From Volvox africanus (Eukaryota > Chlorophyta > Chlorophyceae > Chlamydomonadales > Volvocaceae), in contig BSDZ01000094.1 of NCBI GenBank assembly GCA_030268105.1, forward strand, positions 5,676,501 through 5,740,500: 64,000 nucleotides of DNA, given 5' to 3'. Shown here piece by piece: positions 13,501-25,900 of the stretch (within the stretch, counting starts at the first letter, position 1; every line of letters begins with the position of its first letter). The translations under genes were made by a program, and so were the position numbers. The notes below the pieces were generated by a model that was not told the DNA's origin, made no database searches, and saw only the letters and a list, made by a program, of their open reading frames with translations.

Positions 13501-15053
13501 CTTCCAAACATACATTATTGCCGGAAAGGTGAATCTCGAAGCTCATCTAAGCTCGAGCACCATTGTCACGGATTTATACATACGCAAACCTGTCAAACCG
13601 TCTTATCACCATGGGGGGTTCATACGCGTACAGATAAAGCGGCTTGGGTAAGCGCAAGGGCAGCACCCGAAGGCGACGTACCCCACAAGCAGCACGCAAG
13701 AACAGAATAGGGCGGAACAAGTGGAGGAACGGAATCCCCGCCGAAAACACCTGACAGAGGGAAGAAACTGACAAAAGATGAAGCTGATGATGATATCGCC
13801 ACGGCCTGGTAACCGAGTGCGACCAACCGTGCGCCTCCCTAGCCACGGCAAATAATCGTGTTCTATGTGGTGCCAACCTTCAGCCATGCTGCAGTGCCGA
13901 ACCTGTGCGTGCGAGATATATACGGGCAGCTGCTAGCCCAATAATGTGGGGGGCGCAATTGCTAGACTTGGGAACGAACTGAGTCGCATTAACCGTAATG
14001 TTGGAAAGGATAGTTACATGCACACGCATATGCACGTGCACGCGTACAGCCCTCGCCAAGAGACTGGTAGAGAATGCCGGATCCGTCTTCTTGTGGCTCT
14101 CGTGTAATCGTCGTAATATTGGTAAGGATGAAGACAGGGTGAAGAAAGATGAATGAGGCCATAAATCAGCAGTTCGTAGTTTGAGTCCCCAAAGAATATC
14201 ATAGGTGTGTCAAATGAGTAATCCATCATCCGGGGATTAGTTGCTGCCGAACGAGGAAGAGGGAGGTCACCGCCGCCTGCAGGCGCAGCTAGGGTGCAGA
14301 AATACAGTGTTGTGCAAACCTTTCTGATGATATGGTTGGATAAGGTTGGACTTGGACACGGGGTTTGGGCGTGTGGGCGCTTGTGTAAACGTTGCAGCGA
14401 TAAGGACCAGTTCATAAATGCAATGCACCTTGGCACCCGCGTGCCTAGTTTCAGCCCTCAGCCTGCATCTTCGGCCCTTCCAGGTGCAGGATGTGCTTTG
14501 CCGGATTGGGCACGAACTTTGCAATTCCCAAGGGATGCCGCGAGCTTTCTTCCTCAGCCACGCAGTCGCCCATCACGACTGCGATATGCAGCCTCGCTCT
14601 CTGCCGCGCGCAACCCCCATACACCTCCAACGCACCACCAACGTCACCATCGTGGCTCCCCCCCATATCCTGGAACGGTTGTTACCTTCACGCGAAGTAG
14701 CTTCCACACGAGTAACTTCTAATGGTTGTGATTCAAATAAAATATAATGTCTTAGCGGTTTATATCCCTTGAAATAACCATTGTAACAAGGCTAACAACC
14801 TAGTACGCGTCAATTACCATGGTCAATGGCCTTTCCTAGGATCGATTCCATTTCAAGGGAAACCTGCTCGCATTAATCAAATTCGTTTGCAGGTGCTATG
14901 TCGACGCTGACAGTGTGAGAGGACAGCGGCAAAATTTAGAAGAGTCGTACAACTGCTGGTCTCGGAACTATTCTGGTTGGAGCCCCTATGTTTCAAGTAT
15001 GCCCGCATACACAAGAATGATTTTATACCATCGTGCATGGAAGCAGTAGCAGT
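10593..15053. other. 4.5 kb intergenic region between divergent genes
   Basis: The region separates the minus-strand oxidase from the plus-strand SRPBCC gene and must contain both promoters. I recognise no protein domain in any frame. It is comparatively AT-rich, with a poly-G run at 11768-11777 and a telomere-like motif at 12377-12391. Two minus-strand stretches (about 14440-14660 and 14014-14280) read open with plausible splice sites, but they match no family I know and could be chance. There is no transposon terminal repeat that I can see. Confidence 0.5.
12377..12391. repeat. Telomere-like AAAACCCTAAAACCC motif
   Basis: Almost two units of CCCTAAAA, the complement of the TTTTAGGG repeat known from Chlamydomonas telomeres. 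It is an interstitial site in non-coding DNA. The same 15-mer occurs at 45693-45707. Confidence 0.7.
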
Positions 15054-17071
15054 ATGCGGTCACATTTAGCCAACATCACTGGTCACAGACCTTTAGACAG
15101 CCGAACCGCACAGCAAACCGTCTGTAGCTGCTCATATCTAGTTCAATCGCTTAAGTCTATATCACATGTGCGACTCCGTCATAATGTAGCTGCTTGCGAG
15201 CAGGTTGTGGGGCGGCGGCCATCGTCAGCGTGCGGCGCCTGCAGTCGTGTGGCTGCTAGCAGTCCTGAGCTTCAAGCAGCCGCACATCACTCCAGACAAA
15301 GAAGAGGGAGTTTGTGTTGCTTTGCCGCTACGGAACCAGGGCCAGGACCTGACTCAGTCATAAGCGGATATACGCCGGCGAACTACATTTCATTTTCTGA
15401 GAACGAAAAGGACGTGGCAACGCATAACTTTGTTATCGAAGTAGATGCCCCAGCAAACATTTGCTTCGGGATTTGGAACGACTGGAACAGGCTTGTGGAG
15501 TTCTTGGACCTCGTAGCGCAGGTTTGTCAGCCGGAAGTTTTGTCTGGAGTTCGAATCTGTGCTGACAGTGTCCAAACTGCAGATTGGACTTGACGTAAAC
15601 AATCCTGACCTAGCGCTGTTCCAATGCTTCTATCGGCACGGTACGTTTGCTTCGCTTTTTTGAGATGTCACTCAGCCGCGTTCCGCCATCGAGCGTTGCG
15701 ACATCGTTTTTACTCCTATCAGGCTTACTACCTGTCATGGAGATAGTCTTCGTCCTTCAAAAGACGGAGATCTTGCCAGACAAGCGAATTGCGTTCGAGT
15801 CTGTATGGGGGATGCCCATGTCAGGTAAGCCGCCCGTTCAATGGTTTCGGGCACAGTGATCATGTGGTTTCTCCAATTGTCACTGTCGTTCACGAAGTTT
15901 TGTTGTGTGTAATTTACTTGGCGCCTTGCACCTGGGTCAGGAAAGGACACAATGTTCCCAAGAAGTCTGCGTAGACCTGTACGTTTAGCAAGCCCAATGC
16001 CGAAGTGTGTTCCCTCGTACGAGAAGCGCCGCTTAACCATGATGTGAATTGCTGTGTGGCTGGTATCCCCACTCAAATTAACAGGGTCCGTCACGTTCAA
16101 GCCGCTCCGAAACGGCAAGACGCGGGTGAAGCTGAGCTTTTCCCAGGCATTGCCAGATCTGCTGGTGGACCTGAAAGTGGGAGTCTTCGGAGTGCAGAAC
16201 AGCTTGATGCCCATCTTCAGCGAGAATCTCCTAGCATTCAAGAGCATTGCAGAGGCGGAGGCGCGCGACCCTACTTCCTTGCCCCCCCGCGTGGAGGCAG
16301 GAGAACGCGCGTATGCTCTGTTTGATGAGGAGGCTGACATTGCGGTGAGGCCGGCAGTAGGAGCATTCATCATCCGGGAAAGGGGGATTAGGTCTGGTCT
16401 GGTCTGGCCTGGTGGCCCACTGGGAACGGCAGTCGGGCAAGAGGAGGTTCAGCTGGCATGTGTGGGCCTGCTTGTCCTTGCCGCCCGCCCACAGAACCTC
16501 TATGGTTCTGTGATGTTTATTTATTCGGCGCCCATCGTTGCCTCCCCTGCAGTTGTTCGAGGAGATCATGGAGAATCTTGAGTTTGAGGACGACGAAGAG
16601 GAAGAGGAGGGATTGCAAAGGGAAGATGAGGTGCTTGCTGGCAGCGGAGATGCCGGGCTAGCTGGCTCATCTGCACCATTGGTTAGCTCGTCCGCCAGGG
16701 GGCGGGGCCCCACGGAGGATTCGCCGGTCAGCACGGCCGCCAGCGCCAGTATAGAGGACAGACAGGGTGTTGCACTGCCAGTGGTCCGAGGAGCGGCCGC
16801 ACGGCACAGCAGCAGTAAACGTACAGACGGTCAGGGTCCGGCGGGTGGAACGGCAGCTTCATCCTCCGCTGATTCAGATAGGGAGCAGTATATTGAAGCA
16901 GGTCTTTCACCGGCAGCAGCTGGCGTGCGCACCTCCGCTTCTGCTCCTGTTCCCAACAGATTAGCAATGGATTCGGCAGCGCGAAGCTCGGATGCCGCTG
17001 CAGCCTCCCCAGCTGGGGCAGGCGTTGTGGTGACGAGAAAGCGTACTGCACGGTCACGGAGAATGCGATAA
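15054..17071 (+). CDS. SRPBCC/START-like polyketide cyclase/lipid-transport protein, probably plastid-targeted
   Basis: Five exons with matching phases: 15054-15521, 15583-15640, 15723-15824, 16085-16344, 16553-17071, giving 468 aa. The first ATG is at 15054; the roughly 95 N-terminal residues are rich in Ser, Ala, Arg and Cys and poor in acidic residues, as in chloroplast transit peptides. The SRPBCC fold follows: FVIEVDAPANICFGIWNDWN, then FQCFYRHG, KTEILPDKRIAFESVWGMPM, and SGSVTFKPLRNGKTRVKLSF spanning the exon 3/4 junction. The family forms a helix-grip cavity for lipids, quinones or polyketides; cyanobacterial and plant plastid homologues of this layout exist. The C-terminal third (from about residue 300) begins with a very acidic segment (FEDDEEEEEG) and continues as Ser/Ala-rich, probably disordered sequence ending in basic RKRTARSRRMR. 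The ligand is unknown. Cyclase activity is only a family name here. Confidence 0.78.
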
Positions 17072-19947
17072 GGGCGTCGTATCCTTCAACAGAAGAGCAG
17101 TCGGCGTTGTAAGTTCTAAACCGGGCTGTGTGCTTTGTCAGTGATGTAGTTAGGCTGGGGTAGCAATTTTAAGCCAGAGTGTATGGAAGCTGTCCGCTGC
17201 ACGGTGGTAGTGGCAGCAGCAACGCTATGTTGTTCGACTCAGGTGTACCAGGTAACCGGGGCAACACTGCCAGGTATGGGAACGACTGGGCGGTGGTCAC
17301 CATAACGCACACGGGGTAACATTTCCTCATTTGCGTCGTGTTGACAGAGACTCATTTGGCACACAAGTGGCTTTGCATAAACTTGGACTGGATATGGAGT
17401 GTTTTGATGTGTCCAGTTATTTCCATCGTATGGCCATTCATAATAGTGTCCAGGAGCATGGATTGAGTTGTGCTGTGCATTCCCGTCCCATGTTCTTGTG
17501 GTTAGGGCTCTGCAAGCTGTCACGTATTATGATGTTGTTACGCGTCCGTCAAGGGCCCAAACGACAACTGTGCCGGAATTGAAGTCGAACTGGTGGGGGA
17601 CAACCAGTTGCTGCTTAGTCGCTACCCATTGTCGCAACACGCTGCGGGGCACATCATGGATCGCCCTCAAAGAATTTGTTTGCCACCGCTCCCGACACTG
17701 CTTGTTGACCGCATGCAGTGTAAGGCCAAGGAATGCTAGTCAGCGTTGTCAGCGCTTCAGAACATGACGGCACATTTTATGACTGCTCCCTACCAGCGTA
17801 GATGGTGATGGGTGTTTCCGCACGTTTCCTGTAGCTGAGGTCAAGTTCCTGTCAGGTGGATTGCTGATATAAGTGGATTTGAGGATCACGTGGCGGTGGG
17901 GGCTTCGAGCGGCGTTGTGGGGCTGGATTCATACCAACACAGGCTCTTTGTACTCAATTGTGTACTACTGTTGTATCGGCAGGGCTGAAGGGGCGTAATA
18001 AGCGACCGGTCAGCTAGTAGGCCTTGCTGTCCACCCTGCGGGGTTTGCTTGACCAATGAACAAATGGACGCTTACTTTCGCAGTGGGGCTGCTGCTGTGA
18101 GGGGATCCAGCACCTGATTGTGTGCACATACTCGGTTGCATAACCTCCCGGTGCATTTAGATGCCGCATACGTGGAAGCTTTGGGAATATTAGGTCAGTC
18201 CTAACAAGTCCGGGGAATCATAAGGGCGCCCTAGTGCGCCGTATGCGTTTCATGGCATCAAACGGAGAACACACCGGTCGGTCACTGGGTGCCAGGTGTG
18301 CGTAGTCTGTGTAATCTAGCTAAAGGCTCCACGACCGAGTGAGCCGGATGTACATATGATTCCGTCCTGGATTCCAATCTCCCAATTTCTGAGCGTGAAA
18401 CCCCTTAACCTGTCCAGCGTACCATCTCACTCCTTGCATCTACCGGAAAACTGGTAGGCCCTGGTAAACCGCGCGAAGGGACTTTTAACTGTATTGTTGT
18501 GTGTGGGATAGGGGGGTACATCACCCGTGGCCACTAACCTGGCAGTCCCTACCTTCCCCGGTATTTCGGGGCACCCTCATCCAGTCTCCCATGCCGACTT
18601 CTCCGAAATCAGTGCTTTTCCCAGGTTCAGCACCCACCGCCGGCATCCAGCCGAATCTGCCGAATCAACTAAGGCGTCAATATATGTATAATTGTATATG
18701 TGAGAGCTGATGAGGGTCGAATGGAATGCATGACGTTATCTGATTTAACGCCATATTGACTGTTCCTTGATATCACAGCTCACAGCCCTGATATCACAGC
18801 CGAATAACACGCCGCCGAAAATGAGGAACTTTGGGGTTAGGATGGGGCATTGTCCTGCGCGATGACGCGGGGCGATCTGCAAAGATGGGGCACGTACGGC
18901 CAACCGAAACGATGAGGTTGAAGTGATAGATTTTCTAAGGTAATAGTAAGGATACCGATGCAGCGAAGCCTCTCCAGGCTTCAGTTGCATGTCGGATTTC
19001 GATGTTTACTGGACGTGGCAGTGGCGGAATGAAGATCGATGCCTGACTGCCACACCCGGGCTTACAGAGGTTATATTGCCTGGAAAAAGGCATAGTAGAG
19101 AGAAAAGCGCCTGATCCAGCCCCGCCCCTGTGGAATGCCGAACTACTTCCCTACATTCCAAGGTTCTGTAATCAAGGGTCTATCATCCTAAGAGGCCCAG
19201 GTATGCAACGTTATGTTGGAAGCTTCAGCGTGTACAGCCCAGACGAGACGAGACGAGCAAAGAAGCTTATGGATTGCCGAGATGCATGAAGACAATAATG
19301 AATATAAAAGAGAACATCGAAAGCGTAAACAACTTTACGAAAGAACAGGACGAGCATGTCCGAGTCATGGCAGTTGCGTGATGGTTTGTCCAACCGCAAG
19401 CCAAAAGCGTAGTCTCGGGAGAACTATAATAAACTTAAACATATAAAAGTTAAAATTGAAAACCTTCTAATATGCTTAATTCACACATCCACGCTGCGGC
19501 CCGTCACGGAATGTGCCCGTACCAATGGCTCAATGAACTGTTTGGCACCCGTAATCTTGTCCATTAAAAATATGCAAAAAGATTTCGAGAAATCCTTTAT
19601 CTCTATATAGTAAGAGTATGTATCTGGTGGAAAATGCTTTTGTGAATAAGCAGCTAAGGCAGTACATAAGCAGACGTTTGCATATGCCAAAAGCATGAAT
19701 CCTGACCCCCGAGACGTAACAGTTACATTATTTTACTTGCTTTATGGTACAATGTACTGTCATGTTGTGGAGTTGACGCGATGTACCGGGTTAAGGTAGG
19801 GTACAGCTCTTTGATGTATTGTCCAGCAGGAAAAGTAACACGAATATTCCTTTTGTATTAGGAGTTTTCGACTTAATCACAATTGTGAACCAATGGTGCA
19901 AACCCAGACGGATTCCTAATGTAGTAAAGCGCCAGAGAGGAAGCTAT
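17072..19947. other. Intergenic region before the receptor cyclase
   Basis: About 2.9 kb between two same-strand genes. A TGTAA polyadenylation-type motif lies at 17108-17112, close behind the SRPBCC stop. I see no domain, RNA gene or mobile element. The last few hundred bases are AT-rich and presumably include the promoter and 5' UTR of the cyclase. Confidence 0.5.
17108..17112 (+). terminator. Candidate TGTAA polyadenylation signal of the SRPBCC gene
   Basis: TGTAA is the usual volvocine polyadenylation element. This copy lies 37 bases after the stop codon, which would make an unusually short 3' UTR, so a later copy near 18310 is also possible. Confidence 0.35.
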
Positions 19948-22900
19948 ATGCCGTCAGCGGCGACTTCCATAGAAGGTGGAAATGTATTACGCGGAACGTC
20001 CTCTATTGCAGCAGTTCTCGTTCTTGCGTTCGTTGTGTGCGCCACTGTCGGTGGCGGGAGCTTGCGTATGGCTTATGCTGCAGACAGCGTGGAGACGGCC
20101 AGCGCGTGCGCGGCTTCACTCATCCCAAATACATCCAAGTAAGATTTTTCGGGCTGAACACGTGGACGGATCATCTGATGTTAACCCCATCCTCCCACCA
20201 CGTGCGTGTGTCGTGGAACCAGGGCGTGCATAGCATCAAATTACAGTGACAACGGCACTACAGTGATTATGAATGCCACTATGGACGTTAGTGCTGACGG
20301 CATCCTACTATGGGCTCCCTGTGCTGCCGATCCGGACCTGGACCAGACGGTGAGTGGCACCAGCAGCCCCAAACCCATCCGCTGTCCACCTTACCGCGTT
20401 TACCATGGTATATGGCTGCTGCCTTCTGCCGGAGGCACACAATTGAGCGCATGAGGATCACACGGGGATGAACGCTGAGCAGTAATCCACGCTTTCACAC
20501 ATACCATCACTATCATATATGTGATGGCTTGATTTGCGGACCTGGGGCTCGTTAGCGGCGCCATGGTAAAATTTTTATGGGTTTCCCTGGTTGCAAGGTA
20601 CTCCTCTCTAGCGTCGTACGATTAGCAAGGTCGTGAACATCAGAAGAACGAAAAAGGAAATGCTCGGCAAGATCGCCATGTCCCGACCAGAGATCGAACT
20701 TAAGTGCGTGCTTGTGTGTTATCTGCGATTGATGACATGTGTACTCTCGCCGAGGAACTAGGACTACGATAATTAATTTTCACGCAATTAATAAATGCCC
20801 TAGGCACTCACTCGTATGCCTGTCCCCTGGATCAACCCCCTGGGGGCATTGTATTTCCCTACAGGCCGTAAATGTGTTGATGCTGAACCATTCAGGTATG
20901 CGGCTGTGTTTGCGTGCGCGCGCGCTGAGTCAAGCGGTACCTGAGGCCCAGGAATTAAACCAAACGGCGGAACCCCCTCAGAAGAGGAGAGGCAGCATCC
21001 CAGTGCGAGAGCGCCGAGGGGGAGGTCGCACGGCCTGCATGGCCTATCTGCGTCCACTGTCACCTGCTGGGTTGTATTGCCCCCTTCGGCTCAGTCCTGC
21101 TCATTTTACCCTTTATCAAGCGGGGTTCCCTTTCAACTACCGCTGCCTCCGATTCGATCCGCGAACCCAACGGCCCCTGTCGCTTCGAAATGCACACCTC
21201 TGTAGTCGCTGGCAGTGGAGGCGACACCTCTCTGATGCTGGAGATGTACATGAACGCCTCCCAGGTGAGGTCCTGGAATTGTGGCTGAGGGAGGCCGAGG
21301 GAGGAAAGTGCCCTCTGAATGGAGCCGCAACGCGCCCGAATTCCGTTCAGGTGCCCCTTCGCTACACCGTTGCTTCATCGGCATGGTGGGAGGCAGCTGC
21401 CTCCCCTGTGGTGCAGTTCGACAATGCGTCACAGGCCTCCCAGTCAAGCAGTATCCTCGAGTTGCCGCGGGACGTGAATAGCTACGCGGGTGAGAGTATC
21501 TGGAGTGGGGGCTGGGGGAAGGGTTGTGAATCTCAGGGCCTGGGTAGACCTCGGGCGATATCGGTGGGACGGTTGGACTCCCCACTACACACAATGCATG
21601 CTGGTGAAGGTACAGTGTGGATGGGGGCTGCCGGCTCAACCGCTTGGTTGTAACCATCTCCCCGAAGACTTAAAAGTCCATTCAATTGAAGCCCTCAATC
21701 CCACTATGTCCCTCTCTGTTCACTTCTGAACTGCCGCTAAATCGGTCTGGTAGCCTGGGCGCTGTCACCCTCAGCTCTGGGCGGCCTGTACAGCAGCGGG
21801 CTGATGCAGCCCCTGGAGCAGCTGCTTCTGCGCATCCCCGCCCTCTCTCGCTACTGGCAGGATGTTCCGGAGGTGGGAGGGTGGGTAGGGGCCCCCGCCC
21901 AATTGGATTGGAAACAGTACCCTGAGCCCTTGGGTCAGTGGATATTGCCCGGCGCAGGCATTCCGTAATGCGGCGGGCGTGTACGATGGTCATGTAGTCG
22001 GCATACCGTACTCGGCGGACGTACCAATTCTCTTCTGGAGACGGTGAGTTGAAGGGAGGTGAACCCGGTAGAGGGAAAGCCTTCATGGGGAGCAACGCCG
22101 CTTTATTCGTCCTTTAGTACATGCTGAAGACAGGAAATGCCTGAGGCCCCGCACCTACTTAGTCCTCCACCCACCCGCCCATCCATCATATCCCTTTGCT
22201 TAGCAGCTCTGCTTAACAGCTCCGAACCCTCGACCGATTCCTCAGGGACCTATTTCTTGAGATGGGGTTGAGAGTCCCGCAAAGCTGGGAGGAAGCACTG
22301 GCACTGGCGGGGACCGCCAACGGAACCCAGGTGGGGCCGAGGCCGCTTCCATTGAAGGTGGTGTCGATGGAATGAAGGGGGTTGTGTTGACCGCGCTTGG
22401 GTGGGTGGACCAGTGAACGAGACGAGGCCCCAAATCGCCCCCTGGTCGGACGGCTCGAGAAGAGCGAAGGGTGTCAGGAGAGGCCCTGTGCTTATGTTTT
22501 CGGTGCGGTTGCCTGATTTTGTGTCATCATGAGATCAGATCAGGGCAGGGCAGGGCAGTCCAGTCCACGAGTCCCTGCTGTGTTGCATGACTTATTCTGA
22601 GGTAATCACTGCTGCAGTTTGGGTCCAAACTGATAGACTTCCCTCCCTGGATTCGGGACTGACTGCTCTGTGTCCGCCTTTCTGGCTGCGGAACAGTGTT
22701 TTCACTCCCCTGCACCTACTTCGCTGCTTGCTGTTGGCTAGATGCCTTGCATTGATGAAAGTAGCCGGACTTGCAACCACTACGGCTTCTGCTTTGGATT
22801 GCCGAACGGTTGTTTCTACGACGGCCTGGCGCTGAGTGCCATTTGGGCCTCCATGGTGGGGTCGTACGGCACAAAGTCAGGGCTGTTTTTCGATCCTGTC

Positions 22901-25900
22901 AACATGCAGGTAAGTGGGCGAGGGGGAAGAGAGGAGGGTTGAGTGGAGGTCTCGGCGTGGGACACAAACTGCTTCAAGGGGGGCAGGGACAAGGGCGAAG
23001 CATTGAACAGCGCTGGCGGCTTTATCAATGCCTCAGTTGTCGAATGACCGCTTTCGAGGTGAGAAAGTGGGGCTCGGCTGTTTCCGATTCCGGCCGCATG
23101 GTTGTCCTCGTCCCCACCCCTCTACCCGTCTCACACATACATGCCCCCGCCACACACACACAAACCCTCGCGCGCACAACCTTTCCCCGTGCTGATGCTC
23201 CCCAGTCCCTGTTTACCGGGGCTGCAATGGCTGAGGCTATCCGCATCTTCCGGCGGCTGGCTGAGCTCGGGCCGCCCGGCCTGGGGCCATGTGGTCGGCT
23301 GCCGCTCAACGCCTATGTTCAGCGGGTGAGGCAGGGGAGGTTGGGCCTTCCGCCTAAGGACCGGGTGAGGCAGGGGAGGTTGGGCCTTCCGCCTAAGGAC
23401 CGGGTGAGGCAGGGGAGGTTGGGCCTTCCGCCTAAGGACCGGGGCCCGGGGGACATCCGCATACCGGCAGATGATCTGGTACCTGCCTGACTTGACAGAT
23501 GTCTGTTGCCGCGTAGCACCTCTTACACCCGCACTGCCTCCCGACCGCACCCGCATAACTCCTCGTTGTGACGGGATCTCCACGTGCTTGCCCATGGGTT
23601 ACAGTGCTTCATGGGCTTGGGTATGGCCAGCAGCTTCAAGAGCGTCAGCGCCGCCTTCGAGTACGGGACGGCCGGCAAGTTGGGGACATCCATGTTGCCG
23701 GGATCCCATGTAGTGCAGAGCCGGACATCTGGTGAGGGGGGGGGGGAGGAGGAACGGGGAAGGGGACGTAACCCGGGGATGCTCGTTGTCGATAGCAGCT
23801 GCTCCCTGGAGGTGGCGCTGCCACCCGCTCGTGCTGCTGCTGCAGGTGCTGCTGTGGTGCGGCTGATTCCCGTGCCCCGTGTCTCCCTGCCACCCCAGGG
23901 GATGGGTGGCTCTGAAGAACAAATGAGGTTACGTGTGCTGCTTTCGGCGAGTGCCGTAAGCTTCTCATATGGGTTTGATCCACCAATCCACCCCCTGCCG
24001 CTCCTCCCCGACCTCACCCCGGGTGCCCGCACATAGGCAACCTAGAGTTCTGCTCGATGAAACTCTGTCCATACGGCATATTCATCAACAGTGACGTACA
24101 CAATGGCACCGTCTTGATAAGCCGGGCGCCGTACCTGGGTCGCGGGGCTTTCTCCTTCAGCGTTAACCGGAACGCAAAACCCAACCACGCGCTGGCTGCG
24201 CTGCGCGCCTTCACCTTCCTCTTGACGTACAAGGTACGGAAATGAGGCACCGGATAGCCCGTCGGTACGTTGCTGCTGTACAACAGCACAATATGGCTCC
24301 AACCAGGTGGGGAGGGTGTTCCTCGTTCCAGCTAGCTCGTGCTGGAAATGCGATCCCGAACACCCGGCCGTGCTCCACACATCGTTGGTGTTTGTTGCGG
24401 TTTCGGCCACAGGATTATAACAGGCAAGAAGAGAAAGAAGGTGCCGGGGCTCGCCCCTCGCCCGCATGAATGGAGACACGAAAGGGCCCCGACTTCCCAT
24501 CCTCGCAGTCGAATCACATGGGCCCCCTCTACATCGTCCACAAGTCCTAGTTCGCATGCCCATGTCCCCTTCCTCCACCTGCATCTCCACCTGCACCTGC
24601 ATCTGCACCTCCACCTCCACCTCCACCTGCACCTGCACCTGCATCTGCACCTCCACCTCCACCTGCACCTGCATCTGCACCTCCACCTCCACCTCCACCT
24701 GCATCTGCACCTGCACCTGCACCTCCACCTCCACCTCCACCTCCACATGCATCTGCATCTGCACCTCCACCTGCACCTGCATATGCACCTCCACCTGCAT
24801 CTGCACCTCCAGCTGCATCTGCACCTGCACCTGCACCTGCACCTGCACCTCCACCTGCATCTGCACCTGCACCTCCACCTGCACCTCCACCTGCACCTGC
24901 ATCTGCACCTCCACCTCCACCTCCACCTGCATCTGCACCTCCACCTGCAGGGAGGCTGGGGTTTGACCACGGACCCTAGGCTGGAGACCTTGGCCGTCCG
25001 CACTTCCCACCTGTCGCCTCAAAGCATCGACATGTGGACGAGCTCCAGGTACGACAGAAACTACACACTCGACTTCATGACGGTGATCGCTGATTCTATC
25101 CGCCACCCCTGCATGGCTCTGCCGCTGAGGGTGCGGGGCGGGGCCGACATCGTCACGGCCATATCCCTGGTGGCGGCGGAAGCGCCAGTGAACTCAACAC
25201 GTGCGGATGTGCTGCTGCAGGTGGGGCCGGGGAGGGCGGCTGCAAGTGGGGCCGGACAGATAAGGCATAGGGGCTTAGGACTATAGCGCTCATAAGACCC
25301 AATTGCTCGGCCCGGGGTAATCTGGGACTTATGGGCTCTGGGGAGGGGAAGGGCGAGCCGCATGTTCTCCTGATCGACTCTGGAACCTCTGGCTGATGAA
25401 TTGGACTTTGGTTCGTCGGTTGCTTGCGCCCTGCTGCTTACCCTTATTGGCAAGTCGCAAGCACTTCTGGCCCCCTAAATAGCCCTCCCCCCCCGGCCCC
25501 GGCTGCTTCCCGCTGCGGGAGGGCTACTGCAGATTCTAAAGGACCACTATGACCGGATGCTACAGGATAGGTACGGCGGTGACGTATCGTTGCTACAGCA
25601 GGCCTACTGGCGCGACATCGGCTACCTGGCAGGTACCCCGTTGCCGCCACAAGATGCGCTGAGGCAGCCTGCAGAGCGGACCGAAACAGAGCAGTCAGAG
25701 GGTGGCGGTAGCGGCGTCAAGTTGTCGACGGGCGCAGTACTGGCTTTAGCAGTGGCCGCTGCTACAGTCTCTGTCACGCTGATGGGGGCGGTGACATTGT
25801 TCACGATTCACCGAGAGCGGCGGCTGCAGCGTGACGGTCGGCGGAAGGCGGTGGCGGCTCCCGGTTACTCCTGTGACACATCGTTGTGCATTACCGATAT

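Noticed and set aside
14014..14666. Minus-strand open stretches with plausible splice sites
   Set aside because: No recognisable family and no proof of a start or stop; kept as intergenic until there is transcript support.
20739..21653. A 304-residue plus-strand open frame
   Set aside because: Only 21351-21489 of it agrees with the ectodomain reading. The upstream conserved sequence (PNGPCRFEM, SGGDTSLMLEMYMNASQ) is in another frame with proper splice sites.
24332..25106. Long open frames on both strands across the hexamer array (His-Leu, Arg-Trp and Gln-Val repeats)
   Set aside because: The six-base unit keeps frames open by composition alone. The array lies between exons of the cyclase and has splice sites on both sides. 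Only the part after 24951 in one plus frame is coding.
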